Shown: positions 34,789-44,864, counted from the first letter of the stretch. The stretch: DNA of 64,000 bases from CAMEON01 sp045531965 (GCA_045531965.1 JAZSFA010000078.1:1-64000), one strand, 5' to 3'. Notes: generated by a model not told the origin, from the letters alone. Numbers and translations are program-made.

Positions 34789-35640
34789 TCAAAGAGAAGC
34801 TTTTGCCGCTCTCAAGGTATTTTGCATGAGCATGGTAATGGTCATAGGGCCAACTCCGCCGGGTACCGGCGTAATAAAAGAGGCTACCGGTTCCACCGAT
34901 ACATAATCCACATCTCCGCACAACTTGCCATCAGTAGGACGGCGGTTCATGCCCACGTCAATCACAACAGCGCCTTCTTTGATCATATCCGCAGTAAAAA
35001 ACTCTGGTTTACCAATAGCGGCTACCAAAATGTCAGCGCGGCGCGTAACCTCTGCAAGATCTTTGGTTCGGCTGTGGCAGATCGTCACCGTACCGTGGGC
35101 TTGCAACAAAAGCATTGCCATAGGTTTTCCCACGATGTTGGATCTTCCAACCACCACGCACTCCTTGCCCCTAACCTCAATACCACTCCTTTGGATCAGT
35201 TCCATCACGCCTGCCGGGGTACAAGGAAGATAGTTATAGTCACCGATCATGATGCGTCCGACGTTATAGGGATGGAAGGCATCTACATCCTTTTCGGGAC
35301 GAATGCGAAGCAAAATACGCTGTTCATCCAAATGGCGGGGTAAAGGAAGCTGCACCAGGATTCCATGAATCTTGGGATTTTCATTAAGTCGATCGATGAG
35401 TGTTTCCAGTTCCTCTTGGGTCGTTGCCTCGGGAAGCTCATACGCCTCGGAATAAAATCCAACCTCGGTGCAGGCTTTTCGCTTATTTCGGACATATACC
35501 TGAGACGCGGGATCTGTACCTACGATCACCACTGCCAGTCCGGGAGTTACTCCGGTCTTTTCTATAAAGCTTTGGGTTCCCGCTTTGATCTCGGCTCTGA
35601 CAGCCGCAGAAATCGCTTTACCGTCAATGATTTTCGCCAT
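34789..35640 (-). CDS. folD: bifunctional methylenetetrahydrofolate dehydrogenase/cyclohydrolase
   Basis: FolD interconverts methylene-, methenyl- and formyl-tetrahydrofolate, supplying one-carbon units. The 283-residue length is typical. Visible are the N-terminal catalytic Tyr/Lys region (VYVRNKRKACTEVGF), the VQLPLPRHLDEQ motif, the Rossmann NAD(P) segment VVGRSNIVGKPMAMLL and the C-terminal PVPGGVGPMTITMLMQNT. The start overlaps the lgt stop by 17 bp. Its place between lgt and a nicotinamidase-like gene is operon packing. Confidence 0.97.
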   Translation of the reverse strand: MAKIIDGKAISAAVRAEIKAGTQSFIEKTGVTPGLAVVIVGTDPASQVYVRNKRKACTEVGFYSEAYELPEATTQEELETLIDRLNENPKIHGILVQLPLPRHLDEQRILLRIRPEKDVDAFHPYNVGRIMIGDYNYLPCTPAGVMELIQRSGIEVRGKECVVVGRSNIVGKPMAMLLLQAHGTVTICHSRTKDLAEVTRRADILVAAIGKPEFFTADMIKEGAVVIDVGMNRRPTDGKLCGDVDYVSVEPVASFITPVPGGVGPMTITMLMQNTLRAAKASL

Positions 35641-36679
35641 TTTCTTTGTCCTCTCTTTCTTTTTTCTCTTGAACTGTTTCTTCTTGAACAGCTTCGGTGT
35701 CGGAAAGCGAAGCTTCCAAGGTTAATGCGTCTTCATCAATAGTCAAAGTCTCCGTCGTATCACCGTTTGCGTGTTCAGACTCAATCTTATTTTCACCATC
35801 GGCAAGGAGCGGTGCCGGAGGCGCAACCAACAAACCGCCAAATAGCGTTTCCAGTTTTCCTTTTTGCTTCATAAGTAAGCCTGCAATCAACAGTCCGCCT
35901 GCCACCACGAAGCAAATCATACCAATAACTTGAGAAATACGGAAAGGCCCCACATAGAGGCTGTCTGTACGCAAGCCTTCGATAAACATACGTCCAAATC
36001 CGTACCAGCAAAGATACATCAACGCATTCTGACCGTTGAACTTCTTCTTTTTATAGAGCAACGTAATGATGACAAAACCAATGATGTTCCAAAGAGATTC
36101 ATAGAGGAAGGTAGGATGATAATACTTCATCTCGCTCCCTGTAAAATCAGAGATGATTCCCATGCGCAAGAAATACAGGGGACTATTGGTTGCCACCTCA
36201 TAACCAAAGGCTTCTCCGTTGGCAAAGTTTCCCCATCGACCGATCGCTTGTGCCAGCATGACACCGGGGCCTACCATATCCAACACGCGAAATACGTTGA
36301 TCTTTTTTACAAGGCTGACCACCACAATGGTTACAATGCCAGCAATAATCCCACCATAAATCGCCAATCCGCCATCCCATATGGCGATGATGTCAACAAA
36401 GCTGTCATAACGTCCACCGCCCCACGTTGTTGCCACATAGTAAAGTCGTGCGCCCAAAACACCAAAGAAGACAATGAATATGGTAAGATCCAGCAAATCA
36501 TCCACCTTGACGCCCTCGCGTTTAGAGCGCAGATAAGCATGGGTCACAGCTGCCACCACGCCCAGCATGATGATCACACCATACCAATAGATATCTTTCC
36601 CAAACAAATTAAATGCGACGCGTGAAAAGGAAAATTCTTCAATTCCCAAACCGGGGAATGCAACTGTTGTTGTACTCAT
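35624..36679 (-). CDS. lgt: prolipoprotein diacylglyceryl transferase
   Basis: Lgt attaches diacylglycerol to the lipobox Cys of prelipoproteins at the cytoplasmic membrane. The 351-residue protein has about seven membrane segments and the Lgt signature AIGRWGNFANGEAFG near residue 145, along with the TFLYESLWN and YGFGRMFIEGLRTDSL segments. The C-terminus has an extra 60-70 residue acidic tail (SEHANGDTTETLTIDEDAL, then ENGENH) beyond the usual length; it is probably cytoplasmic and disordered. Substrates in this window include the DUF4091 and LRR lipoproteins. Head-to-tail contact with ymfH (0 bp gap). Confidence 0.97.
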   Translation of the reverse strand: MSTTTVAFPGLGIEEFSFSRVAFNLFGKDIYWYGVIIMLGVVAAVTHAYLRSKREGVKVDDLLDLTIFIVFFGVLGARLYYVATTWGGGRYDSFVDIIAIWDGGLAIYGGIIAGIVTIVVVSLVKKINVFRVLDMVGPGVMLAQAIGRWGNFANGEAFGYEVATNSPLYFLRMGIISDFTGSEMKYYHPTFLYESLWNIIGFVIITLLYKKKKFNGQNALMYLCWYGFGRMFIEGLRTDSLYVGPFRISQVIGMICFVVAGGLLIAGLLMKQKGKLETLFGGLLVAPPAPLLADGENKIESEHANGDTTETLTIDEDALTLEASLSDTEAVQEETVQEKKEREDKENGENH

Positions 36680-38014
36680 TCAATCACTCCTTTGATTATC
36701 AATAGGCGTTTCATTCAAGGGCAAGACCACCGACATCGCGTATTTTTCCGGGACAAAACAAGTTCGAAACAGCTCGGTGACCTCTTCTAACGTGATGGAC
36801 AGCAAGGTGGGAATAAAGTCAAAAAGTAAAACACCGTCCATGGTATACGTCAGAAGAGACTGGGCAATATCTTCAGCTGCATCAAAGCTTGTCACATAGT
36901 CTCCGTAGAGAACACGACGGCTGCGTTCAAAATCTGTTTTTGATAAGCCGGTGGCTTGAAGCGTATGAATATAGGCGCAGAAACGATCGTAGATCAGCGC
37001 AGGATCATCCCCTTCTCCCGACAAAGCATAATAGCCATAACCGTCACCTATGGCACTGCCATAGGAATACGTGGGAGTAATGATCCCTGATTCAAACAAA
37101 TCACTGTAAAACGTGCCCGAGCGAGAAAACAGCATTTCTGTGAGCAACGTCATCATCAGGTCTTTACGAAATAACAGCTTGGGATCTTTCGGGATGTGGT
37201 TGTCCTTGACCCCTATACAAAACAAAGGCTTGGGCACCTGCATTTGTATGCTTGCCTCGGCTTTGAAGGGTTCGTCAGGCTCAACGGGCTTGTCTGACAA
37301 AAGCGCCATGTCAAAGGGTTTAACCTCTCCCAGGCAAGCGTCGATGACGGAAAAGATCTTATCTACGTCCACCTTACCGACAACAGACAGCACCATATTT
37401 TGAGGATGATAGTAAGCCTCAAAATGTGCCTTCAATAATTTTGGCGTTATTTTTCGCAAGGAGGCTTCTGTCCCACAGATTTCTTCACGCACCCGATGCT
37501 TTTGATACATCGCGCGGAGCAACTCCGCATAACAGCGCTCAAAGGGGCTGTCATTGTTCATGCGGATTTCCTCAGCAATGATGGCTCTTTCTTTGGTGAC
37601 AGATGATCTTGTGATCGTCAGGTCTGATACTAAATTCAAAAGCAGCTCAAGAGCCTTTTCAAAGTTCCGGGTGCAAGAAACGTAATAAACCGTTTTGTCA
37701 TAAGATGTATAGGCATTGACCTCGGCACCCAGCTCTGAAAATTGAAGATCCACCGATGTCCCATCGTTTTTTTCAAACATTTTGTGTTCCAAAAAGTGCG
37801 CGATGCCCAAAGGTGTCTGTTGTCCCGTAGGCAGACCTGAAGGCATGCATAACGGCGCATCAACGGAACCGTAGGCTACCCCCAACATGGCATAGACGGT
37901 GGCAACGTCTTTCTGGCAAACCACAACCCTAAGTCCGCTGCTATGGACATATAGCTCATAGCTCTCTTCCAGCACGTGGGACTCAAAACATTGAGACTTT
38001 CTCGTATCAGTCAT
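36680..38014 (-). CDS. ymfH: M16-family peptidase YmfH (EF-P modification-associated)
   Basis: The 444-residue protein is a pitrilysin-fold peptidase with an intact zinc motif HFLEH (pattern HxxEH) in IAHFLEHKMFE and a downstream Glu region (VTKERAIIAEEIRM). It is paired with the inactive partner encoded just upstream, as in Bacillus YmfF/YmfH, which are reported to be needed for 5-aminopentanol modification of elongation factor P. Start 38014 follows GGGAGG; a longer frame to 38047 has no ribosome site. It overlaps ymfF by 8 bp. Function is inferred by gene pairing. Confidence 0.88.
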   Translation of the reverse strand: MTDTRKSQCFESHVLEESYELYVHSSGLRVVVCQKDVATVYAMLGVAYGSVDAPLCMPSGLPTGQQTPLGIAHFLEHKMFEKNDGTSVDLQFSELGAEVNAYTSYDKTVYYVSCTRNFEKALELLLNLVSDLTITRSSVTKERAIIAEEIRMNNDSPFERCYAELLRAMYQKHRVREEICGTEASLRKITPKLLKAHFEAYYHPQNMVLSVVGKVDVDKIFSVIDACLGEVKPFDMALLSDKPVEPDEPFKAEASIQMQVPKPLFCIGVKDNHIPKDPKLLFRKDLMMTLLTEMLFSRSGTFYSDLFESGIITPTYSYGSAIGDGYGYYALSGEGDDPALIYDRFCAYIHTLQATGLSKTDFERSRRVLYGDYVTSFDAAEDIAQSLLTYTMDGVLLFDFIPTLLSITLEEVTELFRTCFVPEKYAMSVVLPLNETPIDNQRSD

Positions 38015-39368
38015 CTTCTGCCACCTCCCCGTCGGCATTCGTCGCATTCAGGAAATACACCGTATCCAGGGTGAATTTTCGTGCAACGCGGATCACATCA
38101 TCAAAGGTCACAGCCAAAAAGCGCTTCAAATGTTCTTCCGGCGGAACGGGTTGCTGACTGTCATGCCAAAACCAATATGATTCCATAGCAGCAGGACTAT
38201 CGGGCAGTTGATTGTAACTGTTCTTTAAAGATATTTTTGCAAGATCGATGTTCTCTTGCGACAGGCGACCCTGTTGAAGATCTGAAAAAATCGTAAAAAT
38301 GGCTTGCTCCGCAGCTTCTCGATTTTGCGGATGGACCCCTAAAGTCACAGAAAGAATACCTTTCTTCCCCTCAAAAGCTGCATCGCAATCATAGCAAAGC
38401 CCCAACTCTTCTCTGACATAACGGAAAAGAAGCGAGGACTGCATGATACCCAAAAGCTCACAAAGAATCACAGCAGCTGCATAGTTGTCCTGCCCGTGGC
38501 AAATGGGCGTTGTATCTGTCACCCCCAAAGACCAGGATATACACAATCTTCCCTGTCCCACAGGAAAGCTCTCATCCACACGTTTGGGAGAATCGGATGG
38601 TTGATGGGCATGTGGCTTTGTCAATTGGAGCGGGGTGGGGTTAAAATCAGCGAAAACCTGTTGGAATGTAGCCGCCACTGTTTCGGGAAACTCACATCCA
38701 ACGTAATATATCTCCCAGTGGGCATCCGCCAGCCACCTGTTCATCAGTTGGGTCACCGTTTCAGGTGTTACTTCTGCGATCATAGGAATGCTCCCCGAAA
38801 GCGACAGTCCAAAGGGTTCACCTTCACAAGTGATCTGACGAAGGCGCGTCGCCGCATAGCTGCGCGGTTCATTGATCTCTGACTCCAGACTATCGATCAG
38901 CGCCTTTTTTTCAGCTTCGACCATTGCCGCAGGCAAGAATCCCTCTTCGTCTCTAAGCGGGTGCAGAAGCATTTCTGCCATCAGTTCCATTGTTCCTCCC
39001 AAAATGTGAGGATGGTCACCCTCCAAAGCGTAAACATCTGCCATCATTTCAGCGGTAAAACTCAGCACGTGATCGTCACCTCTCAGAAAATTCCGAAGGG
39101 TCAGCGTTGTTCCATACAGATCATCCAAACGGTGATTCAAAAGAGCCAAGCTCGGATACTTCTCGCTTCCCCGCCGAAAAATGCCAAACAACAGTGTCTC
39201 AAGCGGGGAAATATACGCATCGGCGGGTGTTATGGTATAGATACTCAACCGTGCGGTTTTGAATCTATGGGTCTGTAGGGCATACAAGGTCACCGCATCT
39301 GAAATAGGCAAACAAACAGGGATGGGTGTGTTCATATCAGCTATGTTTGATTTCATCCCAGATCGCAT
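38007..39368 (-). CDS. ymfF: M16-family peptidase homologue YmfF (probably non-catalytic)
   Basis: The 453-residue protein has two M16 domains but no HxxEH motif; the equivalent position reads LLNHRLDDLYGTTL. It is therefore the non-catalytic partner of YmfH. The likely start is uncertain: ATG 39368 overlaps mazG by 32 bp, and alternatives at 39356 and 39335 also lack a good ribosome site. Segments typical of YmfF are HPLRDEEGFLPAAMVEAEK and FGLSLSGSIPMI. The pair is linked in Bacillus to EF-P modification; EF-P itself is not in this window. Confidence 0.87.
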   Translation of the reverse strand: MRSGMKSNIADMNTPIPVCLPISDAVTLYALQTHRFKTARLSIYTITPADAYISPLETLLFGIFRRGSEKYPSLALLNHRLDDLYGTTLTLRNFLRGDDHVLSFTAEMMADVYALEGDHPHILGGTMELMAEMLLHPLRDEEGFLPAAMVEAEKKALIDSLESEINEPRSYAATRLRQITCEGEPFGLSLSGSIPMIAEVTPETVTQLMNRWLADAHWEIYYVGCEFPETVAATFQQVFADFNPTPLQLTKPHAHQPSDSPKRVDESFPVGQGRLCISWSLGVTDTTPICHGQDNYAAAVILCELLGIMQSSLLFRYVREELGLCYDCDAAFEGKKGILSVTLGVHPQNREAAEQAIFTIFSDLQQGRLSQENIDLAKISLKNSYNQLPDSPAAMESYWFWHDSQQPVPPEEHLKRFLAVTFDDVIRVARKFTLDTVYFLNATNADGEVAEDD

Positions 39369-40158
39369 CCAACTGCGGCATGGTCAGATCGTCCATTTCC
39401 ATGTGTTTCTCATGGACGGCATTTTCAACCTTCTCAAATCGGTCAATGAACTTATCCGTGGCATGGAACAAACATTCTTCGGCGTCCACGCCCAATTTGC
39501 GCGCAAGACTGGTCACCGTTAAGAGCAAGTCGCCCATCTCTTCCGCCACATCTGCTTTGTTACCTGTGGCAGCAGCCGCCTTCACTTCATGGATTTCTTC
39601 ATCTAATTTGCGCCAAACTTCCTCTGCGTTGGCAAAATCGAAACAAGCTGCCTTTTTTCCCACCTTTTGAGCACGCATAAGGGCGGGCTCCATGGGAGGG
39701 ATGGCACGAAGCTTATCCGTCATGGTGACACGATGCTTTTCTTCGCCCTTGATCTTATCCCAATTGACCAAAACCTCCGCACTGTCAGCCACCTCAACCG
39801 TGCCGAACACGTGAGGATGGCGGTGGATGAGCTTTTGACAGATATCATTCGCCACTTCGTCCATGGAAAACCTGCCGGCTTCCTCTTCGATGCGGGCATG
39901 AAAAACCACTTGTAAAAGCACGTCTCCCAGTTCTTCCTGAAGCAACACAGGGTTCTCGGTGTCAATGGCCTCGATGACTTCATAGGTTTCTTCGATAAAG
40001 TCACGACGAATAGAAGCGTGGGTCTGTTCCATATCCCAAGGGCAACCGCCTTCCGCGCGGAGCAAAGCCACGACAAGACGCAGATCCTCATAGGTATACG
40101 TCCCCGGTGTCTTGTTCAAAAGATCATTGACTTTTTCTTCTCTGTTTTGTAATTTCAT
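39337..40158 (-). CDS. mazG: nucleoside triphosphate pyrophosphohydrolase MazG
   Basis: MazG hydrolyses NTPs or dNTPs to the monophosphate and pyrophosphate, limiting damaged nucleotides or altering (p)ppGpp. The 273-residue protein has two MazG domains: the first with GGCPWDMEQTHASIRRDFIEE-type signature (residues about 37-57) and ELGDVLLQVVFHA; the second with EEMGDLLLTVTSLAR near 215. Metal-binding Glu/Asp residues are present in both. The gene lies 37 bp downstream of the flippase gene in the long operon that also carries rel. Confidence 0.95.
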   Translation of the reverse strand: MKLQNREEKVNDLLNKTPGTYTYEDLRLVVALLRAEGGCPWDMEQTHASIRRDFIEETYEVIEAIDTENPVLLQEELGDVLLQVVFHARIEEEAGRFSMDEVANDICQKLIHRHPHVFGTVEVADSAEVLVNWDKIKGEEKHRVTMTDKLRAIPPMEPALMRAQKVGKKAACFDFANAEEVWRKLDEEIHEVKAAAATGNKADVAEEMGDLLLTVTSLARKLGVDAEECLFHATDKFIDRFEKVENAVHEKHMEMDDLTMPQLDAIWDEIKHS

Positions 40159-40195
40159 ATCTATTTCCTTTTTATATATTGTCCCATGGTAGGTT

Positions 40196-41797
40196 TCAAT
40201 CTTTTCTACCTTGAGCCATCATTGATGATTGATTTTTCCAAAGTAAACAAAGCACCGCCGCTCCATACAGACACACGACTACCATAACCGTGCCAATGGT
40301 ACGAGCAGGGGTGATTCCATCCCAGCGTAAAACAGCACGCAAGAAGCGAGTCACAGCGACCGCGCCTCCGCCTACAATAAGGGGAAACAGGATCAGCCGT
40401 GCAAAATCCCGTCCCGACGGCAAAATACCGGGGACTAAACGAGTAATGAACAAAAAATTCAGAATGACAATGATGCCGTCGCATATCAGCGTACTGAGGG
40501 GAACGCCCATCATGCCAATCTGCGGCACACCTAAAAGAATATATGCTAAAACCACTTTCACAGCCGTCCCACAAATCAGAGAGATCACAGGTCTTATAGC
40601 GTGTCTTGCGCCTTGCAGAAAGGCTCCGCTGACCGTTATCAAGCAAGACATCGGAACAGACCAAGCGATACATGAAAGCCAAGGTGTTGCCATGCGGACA
40701 GCATCGGGTTGTGATCCAAACAAAAGTGTCAATACATCTTCCGAAAAGACCGAAAGTCCGATGGCTGCGGGAATAGCAATCAACAACGTCAAACGCAGAG
40801 CGGATAGAGTCAAAGTACGGGCACGACCCATGCCTTCCTCTGTTTTCTGACTCAACGAAACGGATAAAGCAGGTACGGCAGGCAAAGACACCGCTGTTGT
40901 CAGCGTAGGAAGCATATGAAAAAGAGGAAGAACCAAGGTGGAGTAACAACCGTATACGGTATTGGCTGCCGTCTCCTCCCAACCAACATCTTGCAAACGG
41001 CGCAAAATCAGCGCCAGATCCACCACTTTTGTTACACTCATAACGGCGGCACCAAAGGTGACAGGAATCGCTGTCATCAATAATTTCCCAAGTATATCAA
41101 AGTCAGCATCCCTGTCTCGCACCAAACGCGATCTCTGTGGTAAGCGACGATCCATAAATCGCTTGTGTATCCATAAGTAGACCACAGAAATCCCCGTACC
41201 AACAGTCAGCCCCAAAACAGCATATGCCGCAACTGTCGGCAGATCGCAGCCACGTTGACGAGCAACAGACGCAAAGGTCAAGCCTAACCCCAGTTTCCCC
41301 AAAGCCTCGATTACTTGGGATACGGCTGTCGGGGTCATGGATCGCTTTCCTTGAAAATAACCCCGATAAGCGCTAGATAGACAGATCAGCAGCACGGTCG
41401 GGGCAATCATACGCATCCCCGCTGCCGCGCCTTTGTTTTTCAGCAAAGCAGCCAAGGCATCTGCAAAGCCATAGAGGATCAGCATTCCCGCAAAACCGAT
41501 AACCAAAAAGGCGATCAACGCAACGCGGAAAATCCGTTGAACCTCTCCTCCCTTTGACACATCGGCTTCGCAAGAGGAGATCAGCACAGACATAGCGACG
41601 GGCAAGCCCGCTGTGGCAATCACACAAAACAGGGCATACAATTCATAAGCTGTATTGAAATAACCCATTCCCTCTGTGCCAAGATACCCAAGCATGGGGA
41701 TACGGTACAAAAGACCTATCACCTTAACCACCAACGCAGACAGCGTCAGCACGCTAACGCCTTTAAAAAAGCTGATTGAATTTTTACCTTTTGCCAT
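40196..41797 (-). CDS. polysaccharide flippase of the SpoVB/MurJ type
   Basis: This 533-residue MOP-superfamily exporter has about 14 membrane helices. The N-terminus (ISFFKGVSVLTLSALVVKVI, then LYRIPMLGYLGTEGMGYFN) is characteristic of SpoVB/YkvU/MurJ-like lipid flippases. SpoVB is needed for spore cortex formation in Bacillus; whether this one serves cortex, capsule or general lipid II export cannot be told. Start 41797 follows GGGAAGG; the longer frame begins at 41830. It lies 37 bp before mazG in the operon, the usual spoVB-mazG order of Firmicutes. Confidence 0.9.
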   Translation of the reverse strand: MAKGKNSISFFKGVSVLTLSALVVKVIGLLYRIPMLGYLGTEGMGYFNTAYELYALFCVIATAGLPVAMSVLISSCEADVSKGGEVQRIFRVALIAFLVIGFAGMLILYGFADALAALLKNKGAAAGMRMIAPTVLLICLSSAYRGYFQGKRSMTPTAVSQVIEALGKLGLGLTFASVARQRGCDLPTVAAYAVLGLTVGTGISVVYLWIHKRFMDRRLPQRSRLVRDRDADFDILGKLLMTAIPVTFGAAVMSVTKVVDLALILRRLQDVGWEETAANTVYGCYSTLVLPLFHMLPTLTTAVSLPAVPALSVSLSQKTEEGMGRARTLTLSALRLTLLIAIPAAIGLSVFSEDVLTLLFGSQPDAVRMATPWLSCIAWSVPMSCLITVSGAFLQGARHAIRPVISLICGTAVKVVLAYILLGVPQIGMMGVPLSTLICDGIIVILNFLFITRLVPGILPSGRDFARLILFPLIVGGGAVAVTRFLRAVLRWDGITPARTIGTVMVVVCLYGAAVLCLLWKNQSSMMAQGRKD

Positions 41798-41844
41798 GTC
41801 CGCACCTTCCCTTCTCCCCGTGGGGGACAAGGCATTATATGAGA

Positions 41845-42789
41845 TCAGACAAGGATAAATTCGTGGTAAAGAGAGTTCTCCGACAGATAGGTATGGGAAA
41901 TCGGCTGTATTCCTTCCAATTTACTGAGCAATTCTTTAACAAGGGCGCTGTCTTCGCCATCCATCGGATATGAGGACAGAACTCGCTCTACATGGGGCTT
42001 CAGCATGTGGATCTCAAAGGGCATAGTAGAATCAATAATCATGTCACATTTTTCAGCTTCGGGGAAAATGGATTTTTCCTCATTCTCTCTGACACTGTGC
42101 CAAAGTTTTAAGGTAAATTCCGATTTGGCGCCGCGCTTGGCTTCGTCTCGCACCAACCGACGCATCAACCGAATCTCATTGGGTTCAAAGGTTATGTCCC
42201 CAATCGTGATGCTTGAGCGAACACACATAAAAATACTGCGGTCAGGGACATCATCCATCATATCGATCACACGAGGATAGACCGCCTGAATCCCTTCAAA
42301 CAAAAAAACCGGCGCGTGATCTTGGGTGGTATCCAACATAATAGGTCCTTCACGAAGTCCCGTTTTGAAATTAAAACGTGGCATTCCCGCTTTTCCCGTA
42401 GTCATTAAGTCATGAACACAGGAATGCAAAAGGTCAAGATCAAGGGCGTCAACCGAATCATAATCCAATTTTCCGCCATTCTTCTCTTGGGCAATCGCAA
42501 ACAGCGTGGTCCGATCGAAGAAAAAATCATCCAGTGACACAGGGTATACTTCCCTGCCGGCAGCCTCAAGGGTTGCGGTCAGTTTTGCCGCACAAGTGGT
42601 TTTCCCTGCACAAGTAGGTCCCGATAAACGAACGATCTTCACACCTTCTTCAATACAGGCACGACTGACGGTTTGCGCTGCCTCACTCAGGTGGCGATCA
42701 AAGTTTTCTTCCCCCATTCTGACCAGCAAAGCCGCTTCCGATTCGTTTCGAAAAGAAGGAGGGATGGTGATATTGCGTATCGATTGCAT
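41845..42789 (-). CDS. uridine-kinase-like nucleoside kinase
   Basis: The 314-residue protein is a P-loop kinase with Walker A GPTCAGKTTCAAKL at residues about 56-69 and the lid/substrate segments YPVSLDDFFFDR and FEGIQAVYPRV. It belongs to the phosphoribulokinase/uridine kinase family and could phosphorylate uridine or cytidine. The first 45 residues contain ALLVRMGEENFDRH and no TGS domain, so it is the short type. Housekeeping role in salvage is inferred. It sits between hemZ and the flippase gene with short gaps (28 and 47 bp). Confidence 0.82.
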   Translation of the reverse strand: MQSIRNITIPPSFRNESEAALLVRMGEENFDRHLSEAAQTVSRACIEEGVKIVRLSGPTCAGKTTCAAKLTATLEAAGREVYPVSLDDFFFDRTTLFAIAQEKNGGKLDYDSVDALDLDLLHSCVHDLMTTGKAGMPRFNFKTGLREGPIMLDTTQDHAPVFLFEGIQAVYPRVIDMMDDVPDRSIFMCVRSSITIGDITFEPNEIRLMRRLVRDEAKRGAKSEFTLKLWHSVRENEEKSIFPEAEKCDMIIDSTMPFEIHMLKPHVERVLSSYPMDGEDSALVKELLSKLEGIQPISHTYLSENSLYHEFILV

Positions 42790-42817
42790 CTGGTATAGCT
42801 CCTTTACAAAAGATTCA

Positions 42818-44326
42818 TCATTCTTCCAACAAACTGCGGCTTCTGTAGAAATCCTCGATTCTTTGGATTTTCTGCTTCATGGCATCCGCCCCCACACTAT
42901 TCAAATACTCATAGGGATACTTGGGATTAAACAGGCGATCAATGAATCGGGGAGACTGATCCACAGGCGTATAGTCAACCAATTTGGTCACTGCTCCCGC
43001 ACCTGCAGCAAAGATCGAATGAACTTCTTCCATCATATAGATGTTATAGAGCCCCTCGCATCCCGGTAAAGCAAAGCCCACGTTTTCAAAGTTACCTACC
43101 GTATTCTTTTGTCTGTACATATAGTACGGCAGGTACCCATGATGTATACACTGAATCTGAGAATAGTCCACACACTTACCGGTGTCTCCTCCTCTCATGG
43201 AATACACATCCGAACCGGAGCATCGAAGCTCTGAGGATTTCTTGACGCAGAAAGTATGAACGGTTATATTTTCGGGACGGAGATTCAATATTCCATCAAA
43301 AGAAGCCGAAAACGTCTTAAAATTATCCCCTGGCAAGCCCGCGATCAAGTCTGTATTGATCACCGGAATACCTGACTTGCGCGCAATTTCATATGCCTCA
43401 TAAAACATATCCGTATTATGAGCTCGTCCGATATTGCAAAGAACATCATCGCACAAGGTCTGAGGATTCACACTAATACGTCCCACTCCGTATGCACAAG
43501 CCACCGCCAGCTTTTCCGCAGTGATAGTGTCGGGACGTCCCGCCTCCAACGTATACTCCTCAAGCTTGGTTACATCGGTCAAAGAAGCAATTTTTGACAG
43601 CAAACGTTGTAATTGATCCACATTCAGGATGGTGGGCGTTCCACCACCGATATATACGGTACGCAAATGCAAACCCAATCGGTTAATACAAGCGAACATT
43701 TCCTCCAGATCTTCCTCTAAACGAAGAAGGTACTCGGGGATCAGGGAGAGCAGACGTTTTGATGTATAGGACACAAAAGAACAATAAGAGCAGCGTGTCG
43801 GACAGAACGGAATGGAAATATATACTGAGCAATCCTTCCTTCCCGGTTTCCCAATCAGCCTTGCTTCGTTAAGCGCGACATCAGTCGCCAAGGCGGCTTT
43901 TTTTGGGATCACAAAATAGTCTTTAGTAAGTTCCTTTTTGACACGCGTCTTGCTCATACCTTTTTGCAGCATTTCCGTGGCAACTTTAGAAGGACGAACA
44001 CCTGTCAGCATGCCCCAAGAAGAACGGTATCCCATGACCTGTTCACAGACCGTTGTCACAGCATCGCCAATGGCAATCTTTTCCACCCGCTCCTTGGTAT
44101 ACCCTTCTCTATAGTCATAATGACGTTCCGCCTCTGCGGTTTCTCCCCGATAGCAAAACTTCGCAGAAGTATCCACACCTTCGATATCTTTCGTCATGGA
44201 TATCCATAGCTGAGGTGTCTCCTCCGTTACCTGTTCGTCATCAGAAAACCTGGTGCCGGGGAAAAAAATCATACAAAGGGTCTGTACATAATATTTGTTG
44301 ACGGGACCGTCTATATATAGTTTCAT
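42818..44326 (-). CDS. hemZ: coproporphyrinogen III oxidase-like radical SAM protein HemZ
   Basis: HemZ resembles oxygen-independent coproporphyrinogen dehydrogenase and uses a [4Fe-4S] cluster and SAM. The 502-residue protein has the radical SAM cysteines in CPTRCSYCSF (pattern CxxxCxxC) at about residues 172-179 and the GGTPT motif in YIGGGTPTILN. The N-terminal domain of about 160 residues is the HemZ-specific extension, and the C-terminal segment CPNRF-like tail ends in RSLLEE. No other haem genes are near. Relatives in anaerobes without haem synthesis may have another role. Confidence 0.92.
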   Translation of the reverse strand: MKLYIDGPVNKYYVQTLCMIFFPGTRFSDDEQVTEETPQLWISMTKDIEGVDTSAKFCYRGETAEAERHYDYREGYTKERVEKIAIGDAVTTVCEQVMGYRSSWGMLTGVRPSKVATEMLQKGMSKTRVKKELTKDYFVIPKKAALATDVALNEARLIGKPGRKDCSVYISIPFCPTRCSYCSFVSYTSKRLLSLIPEYLLRLEEDLEEMFACINRLGLHLRTVYIGGGTPTILNVDQLQRLLSKIASLTDVTKLEEYTLEAGRPDTITAEKLAVACAYGVGRISVNPQTLCDDVLCNIGRAHNTDMFYEAYEIARKSGIPVINTDLIAGLPGDNFKTFSASFDGILNLRPENITVHTFCVKKSSELRCSGSDVYSMRGGDTGKCVDYSQIQCIHHGYLPYYMYRQKNTVGNFENVGFALPGCEGLYNIYMMEEVHSIFAAGAGAVTKLVDYTPVDQSPRFIDRLFNPKYPYEYLNSVGADAMKQKIQRIEDFYRSRSLLEE

Positions 44327-44363
44327 AATGTTTCTCCAGATCCGGATTTTTTATTATCAGACG

Positions 44364-44831
44364 TTACGATTGATTTTTTGGCGTTTTCAGAACATCGCTG
44401 TCCATGCAGATCGTCACAGGTCCGTCATTAACCAGTTCTACTGCCATATGCGCGCCAAATACACCTTTTTGCACGAGGGCGACTTGCTCAGATGCTTTTT
44501 TTACAAAAAGCTCATACAATCGTTCTGCCTCGGTAGGAGGAGCTGCCTCCAGAAAATCGGGACGATTTCCCTGACGATAATTTGCCATGAGGGTAAATTG
44601 AGAGATCACCAAAAGTCCACCATTTACGTCCATCACCGAGCGGTTCATTTTTCCGTTCTCGTCTTCAAAAATGCGAAGCTTCAGGATCTTGGCAAGCAGC
44701 CTGTCCATATCATTCTCAGTGTCTCCTTGAGTCACACCCAAAAGAATCATATACCCATGACCGATCTTGCCGACCACTTCTCCATTTACCGACACATGTG
44801 CGCGGCTGACGCGCTGAATCACTGCTTTCAT
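44364..44831 (-). CDS. dtd: D-aminoacyl-tRNA deacylase
   Basis: DTD hydrolyses D-amino acids mischarged on tRNA. The 155-residue length and the core MKAVIQRVSRAHVSV and the SQFTL active-site motif (LLVISQFTL) are intact, with the cross-subunit motif NRPDFLEAA in place of the usual GNRPSF-type variant. It follows rel by 33 bp, a very common Firmicutes order. Confidence 0.96.
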   Translation of the reverse strand: MKAVIQRVSRAHVSVNGEVVGKIGHGYMILLGVTQGDTENDMDRLLAKILKLRIFEDENGKMNRSVMDVNGGLLVISQFTLMANYRQGNRPDFLEAAPPTEAERLYELFVKKASEQVALVQKGVFGAHMAVELVNDGPVTICMDSDVLKTPKNQS

Positions 44832-44864
44832 TGTTTTGTTTCCTTAGCTTTTATTGTATTGATC

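Noticed and set aside
34246..35343. 365-codon plus-strand frame
   Set aside because: It runs antisense across the isochorismatase-type gene and folD, both with intact catalytic motifs.
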